Below, in pieces: positions 44,847 to 53,665 of a stretch of DNA of 64,000 nt. The number at the start of each line of letters is the position of its first letter. Position 1 is the first letter of the stretch. The notes below the pieces were generated by a model, which was not told the DNA's origin, did no database searches, and worked only from the letters and a program-made list of their open reading frames with translations. This DNA is from Opitutia bacterium (lineage in GTDB: Bacteria > Verrucomicrobiota > Verrucomicrobiia > Opitutales > Seribacteraceae). Position numbers and translations under genes: made by a program. Location: assembly GCA_002686835.1 (NCBI GenBank), contig NYYP01000006.1, forward strand, positions 40,186 to 104,185, read 5' to 3'.

Positions 44847-45932
44847 TCAGGAAATCTCGACCGGTTTTCCACTTCGGGCAGACTCATAAGTCGCATCGAT
44901 AATTTTCATCAATGCCAGTGCCTGTTCCGGTGTATTGAGCGGCTCCTCCTTTCCTTCAAGAGTAAGGGCGAAATTTTGAGCAGATCGAATCCTTCCCATA
45001 TCTTCACATTCTTCCACAACGATCGAACGATTGACCGAACGGCCGTGTTCCTGAAAGTATAGTTCGCAATCGTCCAGCGCGGTCGCATCGATACCGTCCC
45101 GTCCAAAGAGCCGGCGAACCATTCCCCCTGCCTTGGTGCCCTGAAAGGTTACTGAAACTTCTTCGCGTTTATTCATCTCTGCCCAGGATACCTGAAAATT
45201 CAAAACTTGCCCGGTTACAAAACGAACAAATCCATGAGCGGCACTTTCGACATCAGTAACACCATCTGCCACATCGGGAATCCCCCAGGGGCCTTTAAAT
45301 CCTTTGTCGGTTATAAAATTGTCAAATGTTTGAGCAAGCACATGACTGGGAGCAGGATAGTCCATGTAGTATAATGCTAAATCTATCATGTGCAACAGAT
45401 CGATCAAGGGCCCACCACCCGACTGTGATTGGTTGGTAAACCAGCCACCGAATCCGGGAATACCAGTGCGCCGAATCCATTTTGCCTGAGCCGAATTTAT
45501 TTGACCAACCTGCCCAGACTCCAGGTAGCTCCGCATGGCATAGGATTCAGGACGGGCACGGTTGTTAAAGTTAAACATCAGTGTCTTGTCCGCTTTTTCC
45601 GCAGCTGCTTTCATTTCGGAAATTTCCGCGGCATTCAAAGCGGGCGGTTTTTCACAAAAGACATGCTTGCCGGCCTCTAATGCCTGGATGGCAAGCGGTT
45701 TGTGTGTACGGTTGGGGGTGATAATACTGATCGCATCCAAGCTGGACAATTCCTCCAACATTTTCTGAGAGTCAGAGAAAACATGAGCGGCACCGTAAGT
45801 TTTAGCGGCTTTCTTTGCCGCTTCCACATTCATGTCGCAAATGGCAACAATTTCTGCTCCACCCGCATGAAAACCAGGGGCATGATACTGGAGCATGCCA
45901 CCTGCTCCAATTATTCCTATTTTTTGGGTCAT
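44847..45932 (-). CDS. Gfo/Idh/MocA-family oxidoreductase
   Basis: A 361-residue cytoplasmic NAD(P)-dependent dehydrogenase. The N-terminal Rossmann loop is IGIIGAGGMLQYHA (residues 5-18), then the family motif FCEKPPALNAAE (about 95-106), and a C-terminal domain with QSGGGPLIDLLHMIDLALYY (catalytic His region). It is the third gene of a run (isomerase 47140, oxidoreductase 45958), with a 25-bp spacing from the previous gene. Likely oxidises a sugar, inositol or amino-sugar; exact substrate unknown. Confidence 0.88.
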   Translation of the reverse strand: MTQKIGIIGAGGMLQYHAPGFHAGGAEIVAICDMNVEAAKKAAKTYGAAHVFSDSQKMLEELSSLDAISIITPNRTHKPLAIQALEAGKHVFCEKPPALNAAEISEMKAAAEKADKTLMFNFNNRARPESYAMRSYLESGQVGQINSAQAKWIRRTGIPGFGGWFTNQSQSGGGPLIDLLHMIDLALYYMDYPAPSHVLAQTFDNFITDKGFKGPWGIPDVADGVTDVESAAHGFVRFVTGQVLNFQVSWAEMNKREEVSVTFQGTKAGGMVRRLFGRDGIDATALDDCELYFQEHGRSVNRSIVVEECEDMGRIRSAQNFALTLEGKEEPLNTPEQALALMKIIDATYESARSGKPVEIS

Positions 45933-45957
45933 AATGTATTTGAGGTTTTAAAAAAGG

Positions 45958-47127
45958 TTATTTTGGGATGGCAGGGAACTTGACCCACTTTTGTTTTGAA
46001 TTTGAACTTTTTACAACAGTTTCAATGAAGGCCATCCCAATGATACCATCACGAATATCCGGATAATCATATCCTGACTTACGAGGGAATTTTCCGTCAA
46101 TCTCATCACGGATTGCAACCGAAGCAGAATTGTAAACATTGGCAAATGCCTCGATAAATCCTTCCGGGTGCCCAAAGGGTATGCGGGTATTGTCAGCCGC
46201 GGCTCCCGTCACATATTCGTTTCCGCGACGATAGACCTGACGGGGTTCACGGGCATCCTTGACTATCAGATCATTGGGGTCTTCCTGGTGCCACTCGAGC
46301 GACTTCTTGGTACCATACACCCGAATATTAAGGTTGTTTTCATCGCCGTTGGATACCTGGGACGCATAGATGATTCCTCGTGCACCACCCTTAAAACGCA
46401 CGAGGACATTTCCATCGTCGTCCAGTTGCCTGCCTGGAATATTAACCGACAAATCGGCACACAAAGAATCAATCTCCAATCCACTGATATAGTGAACCAG
46501 ATTCTCGGCATGCGTACCAATATCACCCATACAATTTGAAATGCCAGCCACCTTGGGATCAGCACGCCAATTGGCAATGGATTTATCCTCTCCTGTCAGG
46601 GCAGTGATCGCATAGCCCTGCGGGTATTCACAGACCACCTTGATAATCTTTCCAAGCTCGCCTTTCTTCACCATTTGCCTGGCCAGTTTGACCATAGGGT
46701 AACCTGTGTAGTTGTGCGTTAAGGCAAATACCTTTTTACTTTTGGTGACAATCTTTCTTAACTCCCTTGCTTCTGCTAATGTAAAAGTTGCCGGTTTGTC
46801 ACAAATTACATTGATCCCAGCCTCGAGAAATGTCTTAGCCACCTTAAAGTGAAGGTGATTGCGCACCACGATGGAAACAAAGTCGATTCTCTCACCCACT
46901 GGCATCGCACTCTCCTTCTTTGCCATCTCCTGGTAAGAGGAATAGACCCGTGAGGGCTCGATAAAAAAATCTTTTCCAGAAAGAGCCGATTTTTTCGGAT
47001 CGGATGAAAACGCTCCCGCAATTAGTTCGATCTGCCCGTCCAGGGCAGCAGCACGCCGGTGTACGCCCCCGATAAATGCTCCGCGGCCTCCCCCGACCAT
47101 ACCCATGCGTAATTTTCTCTTTTTCAT
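45958..47127 (-). CDS. Gfo/Idh/MocA-family oxidoreductase
   Basis: A 389-residue dehydrogenase with LRMGMVGGGRGAFIGGVHR (Rossmann, residues 5-23), CDKPATFTLAEAR (DKP form of the family's EKP motif, about 110-122) and GISNCMGDIGTHAENLVHYI (catalytic-domain His). Related proteins handle myo-inositol, scyllo-inositol or levoglucosan-type sugars. It is 12 bp downstream of the isomerase gene and 25 bp upstream of the next oxidoreductase, a typical three-gene catabolic module in this phylum. Confidence 0.88.
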   Translation of the reverse strand: MKKRKLRMGMVGGGRGAFIGGVHRRAAALDGQIELIAGAFSSDPKKSALSGKDFFIEPSRVYSSYQEMAKKESAMPVGERIDFVSIVVRNHLHFKVAKTFLEAGINVICDKPATFTLAEARELRKIVTKSKKVFALTHNYTGYPMVKLARQMVKKGELGKIIKVVCEYPQGYAITALTGEDKSIANWRADPKVAGISNCMGDIGTHAENLVHYISGLEIDSLCADLSVNIPGRQLDDDGNVLVRFKGGARGIIYASQVSNGDENNLNIRVYGTKKSLEWHQEDPNDLIVKDAREPRQVYRRGNEYVTGAAADNTRIPFGHPEGFIEAFANVYNSASVAIRDEIDGKFPRKSGYDYPDIRDGIIGMAFIETVVKSSNSKQKWVKFPAIPK

Positions 47128-47139
47128 CAGTTTTTCAGG

Positions 47140-48183
47140 TTATTGGTTATCTTTGTCGAAGGCGGAGTCAAAGGCCATTTCGTTGGGCTTAAAATCTAGC
47201 TTCTTCACAAAAGCACATGACTCCTCCCCCCCATGAAAACGATCCATTCTGCTGTCCTCCCACTCCACGGAGAGAGGCCCCGCATAACCAATATCATTCA
47301 AAGCAATTATTATTTCCTCAAAATTCACATCTCCACGGCCAATTGAGCGGAAATCCCAAAACCGGCGAGGATCGGCAAAGGTGGTATGCCCTCCAAACAC
47401 CCCGACGGATCCGTCCCCGTGCCCCCACCAGGCATCTTTCATGTGTGCATGATAGATTCGCTCCGGAAAAGTACGGATAAATTTCACATAATCGACACCT
47501 TGGTAGCCAAGATGCGAGGGATCGTAATTAAACCCAAAACGCTTATGGCCTTTAACTGCCTCAATCGCCCTTTGGGCACTGGCAATGTCAAAGGCAATCT
47601 CTGTGGGGTGCACCTCTAGGGCAAAGTTGACATTTTGTTTTTCAAACTCATTTAAGATCGGTCCAAAACGCTTTGCAAAATCTGCAAATCCGTTGTCCCA
47701 GTAAGCCTGATCTGTGGGGGGGAATGCATAGATAGAATGCCATATACTCGAACCAGTAAATCCATTAACCACTGCAGGGAAATCGTCCTTTTTTCCCCTG
47801 CCGGGTTTTGCATTAATGAAATTTCGGCAAGCCTTGGCGGTTTTGGCCAGCTTTTTGGCGGCCCGCCGGCGTACTTTTTCGGGATCTCCTTCCCCCCAGA
47901 CATCGGTTGGCAGGATAGCTTTGTGGCGCTCATCAATTAAGTCACACACCGCTTGACCAACCAAATGGCTCGAAATGGCGAAGGCGGTCAGTCCGTGATC
48001 ACTGAGAATTTCCCACCTGCCCTGGCAGTATTTTTTGGAAACTGCAGCCTTATCGACATCAAAGTGATCGCCCCAGCAAGCTAGTTCTAGGCCGTCATAT
48101 CCCATCTGGGATGCCTTGGCTGCAAGGTCGGGTAAAGAGAGATCGGCCCACTGGCCGGTGAATAGGGTTACGGGTCTAGGCAT
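47140..48183 (-). CDS. Sugar-phosphate isomerase/epimerase family (AP-endonuclease-2-like TIM barrel)
   Basis: A 347-residue TIM-barrel protein. Motifs: [19 protein letters not shown] at the N-terminus, [13 protein letters not shown] (Glu and His metal ligands), [26 protein letters not shown] and [12 protein letters not shown] near the C-terminus. These are the metal-binding positions of the IolE/IolI-like xylose isomerase family. It is first in a three-gene run with two Gfo/Idh/MocA oxidoreductases, suggesting a keto-sugar or inositol breakdown route. An intergenic stretch of 98 bp separates it from the metal regulator gene. Confidence 0.88.
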   Translation of the reverse strand: MPRPVTLFTGQWADLSLPDLAAKASQMGYDGLELACWGDHFDVDKAAVSKKYCQGRWEILSDHGLTAFAISSHLVGQAVCDLIDERHKAILPTDVWGEGDPEKVRRRAAKKLAKTAKACRNFINAKPGRGKKDDFPAVVNGFTGSSIWHSIYAFPPTDQAYWDNGFADFAKRFGPILNEFEKQNVNFALEVHPTEIAFDIASAQRAIEAVKGHKRFGFNYDPSHLGYQGVDYVKFIRTFPERIYHAHMKDAWWGHGDGSVGVFGGHTTFADPRRFWDFRSIGRGDVNFEEIIIALNDIGYAGPLSVEWEDSRMDRFHGGEESCAFVKKLDFKPNEMAFDSAFDKDNQ

Positions 48184-48281
48184 AGTTGGTTACAACGGGG
48201 TTTAGGTTAAAACAGGGTGATAGTTGTTTCACAAAATCATAACTTTGGGCGCAACACCTTTTTTTGAAAATATTCACCTTT

Positions 48282-48941
48282 TCACGAACGAATTACAATT
48301 TTTTCAGCGGTTTTGGATCCCAAATTAAGAATTGTTTTTTGTTCCACTTTTAATTCGATCGAGTCGGCAATCTCGTCATGACGAATAATTTCGATTCTCT
48401 TCCCTGGTACCAATTTGTTCTTTCGGGCAAATTGCAGAAATTTTCTTCCTTGGTCTTGAATAGACTCAATTCGTACGCAATCTCCCTCCACACAATCGAG
48501 CAAACTACGATTGGAAGCCTTCGGCATGGTTCCCCGCTTTGTTGGAATTGGATCGCCATGAGGATCGTGACTCGGTCGACCGAGAAACTCGTCCAGTTTT
48601 TCCAGCACTTTTTCAGAAATTGCATGCTCTAATTCCTCAGCTTCATCATGAATTTCTCCCCAGTCCAAACCCAGAGTTTCCACCAGGAATGTTTCGAGCA
48701 GTCGGTGTCTGCGCAACATATTCATACCGACTTTTCGTCCCGCTGAGGTTAACATCACTCCTTTACGGGGACGGTATTTCAACCAGCCTTTTTTTTCCAG
48801 GCTCTTCATCATGGTTGTGGCAGTCCCCGGGGTAACCTGCAAGCATTCTGCGACCTTTCCCATAGCTACTTCGGATGATTCCGCTTGAATCGATTCCACA
48901 AGTATTTGTTTAAGATAATTCTCTACGGTTGAACTTGGCAT
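48282..48941 (-). CDS. DtxR/MntR-family metalloregulator
   Basis: A 219-residue repressor with three domains: winged helix (about 1-68), metal-binding/dimerisation (about 69-135, RRHRLLETFLVE and HDEAEELEHAIS) and a C-terminal SH3/FeoA-like domain (about 150-219, GDCVRIESIQDQ). In B. subtilis MntR, D8 and E11 of the N-terminal helix bind metal. The aligned positions here read ENYLKQ with Asn 8 and Lys 11, so this side of the site is altered, while the later H and E-x-x-E-H set is kept. It is divergent from a Mn/Fe-type ABC transporter operon and likely regulates it. An inverted repeat lies between them. Confidence 0.9.
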   Translation of the reverse strand: MPSSTVENYLKQILVESIQAESSEVAMGKVAECLQVTPGTATTMMKSLEKKGWLKYRPRKGVMLTSAGRKVGMNMLRRHRLLETFLVETLGLDWGEIHDEAEELEHAISEKVLEKLDEFLGRPSHDPHGDPIPTKRGTMPKASNRSLLDCVEGDCVRIESIQDQGRKFLQFARKNKLVPGKRIEIIRHDEIADSIELKVEQKTILNLGSKTAEKIVIRS

Positions 48942-48987
48942 GGGTAAAGAGAGATGATCATCCTGTTCTTGACCCTCTTCTTTTTCA

Positions 48988-49017
48988 AGTTTATTAATTT
49001 ATACTTTGATTAGTCAA
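48988..49017 (-). promoter_or_regulatory. Candidate promoter of the metalloregulator gene
   Basis: On the minus strand, TTGACT (49017-49012) and TAAACT (48993-48988) are separated by 18 bp, a fair sigma-70 match. The -35 element lies inside the inverted repeat at 49003-49020. Weak by itself, but correctly placed 47 bp before the regulator start. Confidence 0.4.
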
Positions 49018-49020
49018 AGT
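49003..49020. promoter_or_regulatory. Candidate metal-regulator operator (inverted repeat)
   Basis: ACTTTGA-N4-TCAAAGT: 7-bp perfect arms around a 4-bp spacer in the 109-bp gap between the divergent regulator and transporter operon. It overlaps the predicted -35 of the regulator and lies about 30 bp before the transporter start codon. Size and symmetry fit a DtxR/MntR-type dimer site; the base sequence differs from textbook DtxR and MntR boxes. Confidence 0.55.
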
Positions 49021-49050
49021 TTATTATTTTACTACCCTAATTTTTAGCGA

Positions 49051-50007
49051 ATGCATATTTTTCTTCCACTCTTGAATATCCTCTTTCTTTTTACCCTGGT
49101 TGTTGGTTGTGGGGGGCCACAGAAAGCCGATACAGCAATGGATGCAAAGCCCCTAGTTGTTGCCACGACCACCCAGCTTTCTGATCTGGCGAGGCAGATT
49201 GGAGGAGATCATATCGAGGTCGTCTCATTAATGAAACCCGGGGTGGATCCACACTCTTACCAAGCATCGGCTCAAGATATTACCAATCTGCATTCAGCCG
49301 ACTTTGTCCTTTTTCACGGTCTCTCTCTTGAAGGCAAGATTGCCCGGGTTTTGGAGAATGTGAAAAAGAAGGGAAAGTTTCATTTCTCTCCATGTGTGGC
49401 ATTACCTAAAGAACAATTAATTCAAGGGGAAGACACCAGTGCACCCATCGATCCTCATCTTTGGTTTTCGCCAGATTTGTGGATTCAGTGCGGCCATTTA
49501 CTCAGCCAAAAATTTTCTGAGTTTCTCCCCCAAAATCAGGAGTCTTTTGCTTCCAATTTTTTACAATTTAAACAGTCGGTTAAAGAACTCGATCATTGGG
49601 GGAAAGCATTGGTTGGGGGCCTTCCTGAAACTTCGCGGACCCTAATAACCAGTCATGATGCTTTTCGATATTTTGGCCGCCATTTTGATATTCGGGTCGT
49701 TGCCCTTCAGGGAATCAATACCATTGCCGAGGCCGGATTGGCAGACCGAACAAACTTGGTTGATTTCATCCGCAAGCACCATTCCCCGGCTCTATTTGTG
49801 GAAAGCAGCGTAAACCCAAAAGCACTCAAAGAAATTGCCCGTGAAACCGGTTCTGTTATCGGAGGAACCCTCTTTTCTGATGCCCTGGGATCAGACTCCC
49901 AGTTTGCTCAAGGACCCAAGGGAGAAAACCTCCCCACCTCCACTTGGCAAGGAATGATGGCTCATAATTTGAGGACCATTGAAAAAGCCTTGCAAAAAAC
50001 ACAGTGA
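49051..50007 (+). CDS. Metal ABC transporter substrate-binding protein (Mn/Fe-type, TroA/PsaA family)
   Basis: A 318-residue cluster A-I metal-binding protein with a lipoprotein signal (ILFLFTLVVGCGG, Cys near 20). The four metal-ligand positions appear as GVDPHSYQ (His), DPHLWFSP (His), FVESSVNP (Glu) and LFSDALG (Asp). The His/His/Glu/Asp set and absence of the His-rich loop of ZnuA favour Mn or Fe over Zn. The gene opens a four-gene operon under the regulator divergent to it. Its TGA overlaps the GTG start of the ATPase gene (GTGA). Confidence 0.92.
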   Translation: MHIFLPLLNILFLFTLVVGCGGPQKADTAMDAKPLVVATTTQLSDLARQIGGDHIEVVSLMKPGVDPHSYQASAQDITNLHSADFVLFHGLSLEGKIARVLENVKKKGKFHFSPCVALPKEQLIQGEDTSAPIDPHLWFSPDLWIQCGHLLSQKFSEFLPQNQESFASNFLQFKQSVKELDHWGKALVGGLPETSRTLITSHDAFRYFGRHFDIRVVALQGINTIAEAGLADRTNLVDFIRKHHSPALFVESSVNPKALKEIARETGSVIGGTLFSDALGSDSQFAQGPKGENLPTSTWQGMMAHNLRTIEKALQKTQ

Positions 50008-50771
50008 CCAACCCTATACCCATACCCCTTGAAATCCACGACCTGACCGTGGCCTATGAACATAAACCTGTGCTGTATGGGATTGATCTGAAGGTGGAGC
50101 AAGGATCATTGGTGGGGATTATCGGTCCAAACGGTGCAGGAAAATCTACCCTAATCAAAACGGTAATGGGTATGATCAAACAAGAGGATGGTTACATCAA
50201 AATCTTTGGTAACAAAAACCATAAAGCCATCACCCGTATTGGCTATGTTCCACAACGAGAGAGTGTAGATTGGGATTTTCCTGTTACCGCGATGGATGTA
50301 GTCCTCATGGGTAGGTTTGGCCATACCGGATGGTTCCGTAGAATAAATAAAAGGGACCGTACTTTTGCCTCTGCGTGCCTTGAACAGATGAACCTTTTGC
50401 CTTACGCAGACCGTCAAATCGGCAACCTATCCGGTGGGCAACAACAGCGGGTTTTTCTTGCCCGTGCCCTTGCTCAGCAAAGTGATTTATACTTAATGGA
50501 TGAACCTTTTGAGGGCGTGGATGCAGTAACTGAAAAAACTATTGTTGCATTACTTAAACAGCTACGAGACCAGGGAAAAACCTTGATGGTTGTCCATCAT
50601 GATCTTTCCACTGCCAAAGAATATTTTGATCAACTGGCCCTACTTAACATGCGCTTAGTTGCATACGGCAATACCAATGAGGTTTTTACCAACGAACTCC
50701 TGCAAAGGACTTACGGAGGCAAACTCACCGTTCTCTCCGAAGTAGGTAGCCGCAAGGTAAACAGTCATTAA
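50004..50771 (+). CDS. Metal ABC transporter ATP-binding protein
   Basis: A 255-residue ATPase of the metal-uptake ABC group: Walker A GPNGAGKST (about 38-46), Q-loop YVPQRESVDWDFP (the last part typical of manganese/zinc transporters), signature LSGGQQQRVFLARAL and Walker B LYLMDEPFEGVD. It starts with GTG overlapping the upstream stop, and the first permease follows 8 bp after its end. Energises metal import through the two permeases downstream. Confidence 0.94.
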   Translation: MTNPIPIPLEIHDLTVAYEHKPVLYGIDLKVEQGSLVGIIGPNGAGKSTLIKTVMGMIKQEDGYIKIFGNKNHKAITRIGYVPQRESVDWDFPVTAMDVVLMGRFGHTGWFRRINKRDRTFASACLEQMNLLPYADRQIGNLSGGQQQRVFLARALAQQSDLYLMDEPFEGVDAVTEKTIVALLKQLRDQGKTLMVVHHDLSTAKEYFDQLALLNMRLVAYGNTNEVFTNELLQRTYGGKLTVLSEVGSRKVNSH

Positions 50772-50779
50772 ACTTCCAT

Positions 50780-52279
50780 GTGAAACGCTCAATGTCTTGG
50801 GTCTGCCAGTTTTACAAATTTAAATACTTGTTACTTATATTGGTTGGGTGGAGTGCCCACCAACTGCAGGCAGATCAAATAATCGATGCTTCAGCTAAAG
50901 ACTGGATGGATCGTGCCCTACGATTTTGGTCATTTGATGAGCCTTCTCTTCAGGTCATAGTCGTGGGCGTCCTCCTGGTTGGTACCAATTGCGGTTTAAT
51001 GGGTGGTTATATAGTAACCCGTCGTCTTTCGATGTTTGGCGATACCTTGTCCCATGCGGTTTTGCCCGGGATCGCAGTGGGTTACATCATCAGCCAATCA
51101 AGAAACCAGTGGGGGTTGATGCTGGGTGCAACCTTATCTGGATTTATCGGAGTTGCTATTATCTCCCTGTTAAAAAAGTACACCAAGATAAAAGCTGACA
51201 GTGCAATGGGGTTGATTTTGGCCTCTTTCTATGCACTGGGAATTTGCCTGCTCTCACATTTACAACAGGCTCCGGGCGGGGGCATTGCCAACCTGGAAAA
51301 TTACTTGTTCGGTTCTTTGGTTGGTCTTTCCCAATCTGACCTACCCGCTATTATTGCCTGTCTTTGCCTAATTGTGCTTACTTTCATACTGCTTAAGAAA
51401 GAACTGTTGGTATCAGGCTTTGATCCTTCCTTTGCTCGCTCAATTGGGTTGCCGGTTGATATTATTCAATTCTTTTTGTGGGCTTTGTTGGCATTTTGTA
51501 TCGTTTCTTCCCTCCAAATTATTGGCGTAGTTCTGGTCTCGGCACTGCTCATTATACCAGCAGCAACCTCCTGGTTACTTACCCACAGGATGAGCCATCT
51601 CCTCATCCTCTCTGCTGTAATTGGTTCATTGAGTGCTCTGATGGGCTGCTTTTTTTCATTCCTGACCAATCATTTACCCGCTGGCCCAACCATTATTCTC
51701 TGCTCAACTTTTATATTTTTAATGGTATTGTTTTGTAGCCCGTACCGGGGGATCATACCTGCATGGGCAAGATCCAGAAAGCGAGCCCAGAGGATTCGTC
51801 TGGAAAATACCCTGAAGGCCTCTTACCAGGTACTCGAAGAATTCGGCTTTGGCCAAGAATCGTTTACGCAGTCACACCTTGCACGACGGAGGGGTAAAAG
51901 CGATGGTGAAATTGAACAGGAAGTCTATGCCATGATCCGCCAAGGATTTGCCACCCGCACAGCTAAAACCCAAGATCAGCCCAATGAATTGCCGTCTGAA
52001 AACATGATCTCACTCACCCCAAGTGGCTGGGAGGTGGCCTGTCGGATGATCCGGAATCATAGATTATGGGAGCTTTATCTTACGAATGAAGCCTCTTACG
52101 CCCCTGATCATGTTCACGACGATGCCGAAAAAATTGAGCATATTATTGGAGAAAAAACCGTTCGTCAGCTTGAGCGTATTCTTGAAAATCCAAGAATGGA
52201 TCCACACGGCAAACCTATCCCTGGCCGGGATGATATTGATCGTGGTTGGGCGTCTTCCCCGTCGAGCTCCATCCAATAA
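50780..52279 (+). CDS. Metal ABC permease fused to a DtxR-like regulatory domain
   Basis: A 499-residue fusion. Residues about 60-325 form an ABC-3 permease with about eight helices (GGYIVTRRLSMFGDTLSHAV, VLVSALLIIPAATSWLL). Residues about 340-490 are cytoplasmic and resemble the regulator at 48282: a diverged winged helix, then RNHRLWELYL, HDDAEKIEHIIGEKTV and PRMDPHGKPIPG, aligning with RRHRLLETFL, HDEAEELEHAISEKV and SHDPHGDPIP there. The His and E-x-x-E-H metal ligands are kept. The N-terminal 35 residues resemble an extra signal-like segment. The start is GTG at 50780. It may sense cytosolic metal and gate transport. The next permease starts in its stop (TAATG). Confidence 0.92.
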   Translation: MKRSMSWVCQFYKFKYLLLILVGWSAHQLQADQIIDASAKDWMDRALRFWSFDEPSLQVIVVGVLLVGTNCGLMGGYIVTRRLSMFGDTLSHAVLPGIAVGYIISQSRNQWGLMLGATLSGFIGVAIISLLKKYTKIKADSAMGLILASFYALGICLLSHLQQAPGGGIANLENYLFGSLVGLSQSDLPAIIACLCLIVLTFILLKKELLVSGFDPSFARSIGLPVDIIQFFLWALLAFCIVSSLQIIGVVLVSALLIIPAATSWLLTHRMSHLLILSAVIGSLSALMGCFFSFLTNHLPAGPTIILCSTFIFLMVLFCSPYRGIIPAWARSRKRAQRIRLENTLKASYQVLEEFGFGQESFTQSHLARRRGKSDGEIEQEVYAMIRQGFATRTAKTQDQPNELPSENMISLTPSGWEVACRMIRNHRLWELYLTNEASYAPDHVHDDAEKIEHIIGEKTVRQLERILENPRMDPHGKPIPGRDDIDRGWASSPSSSIQ

Positions 52280-53214
52280 TGAGTTTTTTCTGGGAAATAC
52301 TGCAGGGGCCCTGGGAAACTCCATCCCAGGTTTCGTGGAACTTACAAATTATGATCATGGGTAGCTTGGTTTGTTTGAGCTGCGGACTTGTAGGAACTTT
52401 CGTGGTAATTCGCAGAATGGCCCTGCTCGGAGATGCGATTAGTCACGGCATTCTACCGGGTATTGTCCTCGCCTATCTGTTTACCGGCAGTCTTTCTCCT
52501 GGGCCCATGTGGATTGGCGCATGCCTGGCTGGATTAGGGTGCGGCGTATCCATCGAATGGTTAAGCACCAGAACGCCCCTTAGAGAGGATGCTGCCATGG
52601 GCCTTACATTTACCTCTTTTTTTGCCCTGGGTATCGTTTTGCTTAGCCTGCAGGCAGGCAATGTTCACCTGGACCCTGCATGCGTTCTATATGGTGACAT
52701 TGGCTTAATTCCATTGGAGAAGGAACTAAAACTTTGGAACTATACTTTGGGTAACCAATCTATTTGGAGCACCGGGCTGGTTTGCCTGACAACGGTAATC
52801 TCATCCTTTGTCCTTTACAGGCTTTTGTTGGTTACCAGTTTTGATCTCAGTCTCGCAAAATCACTGGGTATGCCGGTTCTTTGTGTGCAGTATGGATTGA
52901 TGTTGCTTCTGGCCTTAGTGATCGTGGCATCCTTTGAGTCAGTTGGAGTAATTCTGGTACTGGCAATGATGATCCTCCCCTCGGTATCCTCCGCTTTTCT
53001 TTTTGATCGGTTGCCTCCTATTCTTATCAGTTGTGTACCTTGGTCTATTTTATATTCCATTGGAGGAATCCACTTGGCACATTGGACGGACTTTCCTATT
53101 TCCGCGTCGATGGCACTCGTTGGATCAATTCTTTTTATACCATGTTGTCTATTCGGCCCCAAAGGAGGGGTACTCAGGAAATCCAATATGCAAACGGGGC
53201 AGAGGATTTCATAA
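52279..53214 (+). CDS. Metal ABC transporter permease, second subunit
   Basis: A 311-residue ABC-3-family permease. The ATG at 52279 overlaps the previous stop by one base (TAATG); the longer open frame from 52246 is rejected. Features: GTFVVIRRMALLGDAISHGI, REDAAMGLTFTSFFALGIVL, LLVTSFDLSLAKSLGMPV and VGVILVLAMMILPSVSSAFL, parallel to the first permease. It lacks a DtxR-like tail. With the fused permease it probably makes a heterodimeric channel. A bidirectional terminator follows. Confidence 0.93.
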   Translation: MSFFWEILQGPWETPSQVSWNLQIMIMGSLVCLSCGLVGTFVVIRRMALLGDAISHGILPGIVLAYLFTGSLSPGPMWIGACLAGLGCGVSIEWLSTRTPLREDAAMGLTFTSFFALGIVLLSLQAGNVHLDPACVLYGDIGLIPLEKELKLWNYTLGNQSIWSTGLVCLTTVISSFVLYRLLLVTSFDLSLAKSLGMPVLCVQYGLMLLLALVIVASFESVGVILVLAMMILPSVSSAFLFDRLPPILISCVPWSILYSIGGIHLAHWTDFPISASMALVGSILFIPCCLFGPKGGVLRKSNMQTGQRIS

Positions 53215-53233
53215 GCCTTACTATCCCAAATAA

Positions 53234-53259
53234 AAAAGCCCTCCAAGCGGAGGGCTTTT
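53234..53259. terminator. Bidirectional terminator between metal permease and small secreted-protein genes
   Basis: Perfect 11-bp stem (AAAAGCCCTCC and complement) with a 4-nt loop AAGC. An A-run precedes and a T-run follows, so it can work on both strands. It separates the convergent permease (ends 53214) and the small secreted protein (ends 53283). Confidence 0.85.
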
Positions 53260-53282
53260 GCAAAATTGTGGTATTGCTCGAA

Positions 53283-53567
53283 TTATTTCTGAGCCAAGGC
53301 TATTTTCTTTGCCTTCTTGCTGGAGCAATTGCAGCCGTCTACTGAGACCTTGTCACCGGCTGCCAGTTTTGTGGGACATTCAAAACCATCCAGCTGAGTG
53401 CTACTGGATACTTTAATCTGTTTTTCTCGCTTTCCTTGTTTGACGGTGAGCGTCTTGGAATCGGAATCAAAGCTGACTACCTTTCCATTGATTGTTTTGG
53501 CCGGACAACCAGCAAAGACAGAAGCGGCAAAAAAGAAACTGGCTAGTGATAGGGTGATGAATTTCAT
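53283..53567 (-). CDS. Small secreted Cys-containing protein
   Basis: A 94-residue protein with a signal peptide (MKFITLSLASFFFAASVFA). The mature part carries four cysteines (GCPAK, GFECPT, DGCNCS) and a beta-strand pattern GKVVSFDSDSKTLTVKQGKR that recalls DUF5666-like OB/barrel domains. The two C-terminal cysteines (CNC) could bind metal. It lies beside the metal transporter but on the opposite strand. No family is recognised with certainty. Confidence 0.7.
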   Translation of the reverse strand: MKFITLSLASFFFAASVFAGCPAKTINGKVVSFDSDSKTLTVKQGKREKQIKVSSSTQLDGFECPTKLAAGDKVSVDGCNCSSKKAKKIALAQK

Positions 53568-53665
53568 ATGTTAATTTTTTTTTTATTGTTGGATGATATA
53601 TTATTTCCAATTCACAATTTTAAAATAGACAAGTAAGAAGTATTCAATTCTCGATATTTTTCTTT

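Noticed and set aside
49051..53214. Annotating the transporter as ZnuABC (zinc)
   Set aside because: The binding protein lacks the His-rich loop, has a His/His/Glu/Asp ligand set, and the adjacent regulator is DtxR/MntR-type, so Mn or Fe is more likely.
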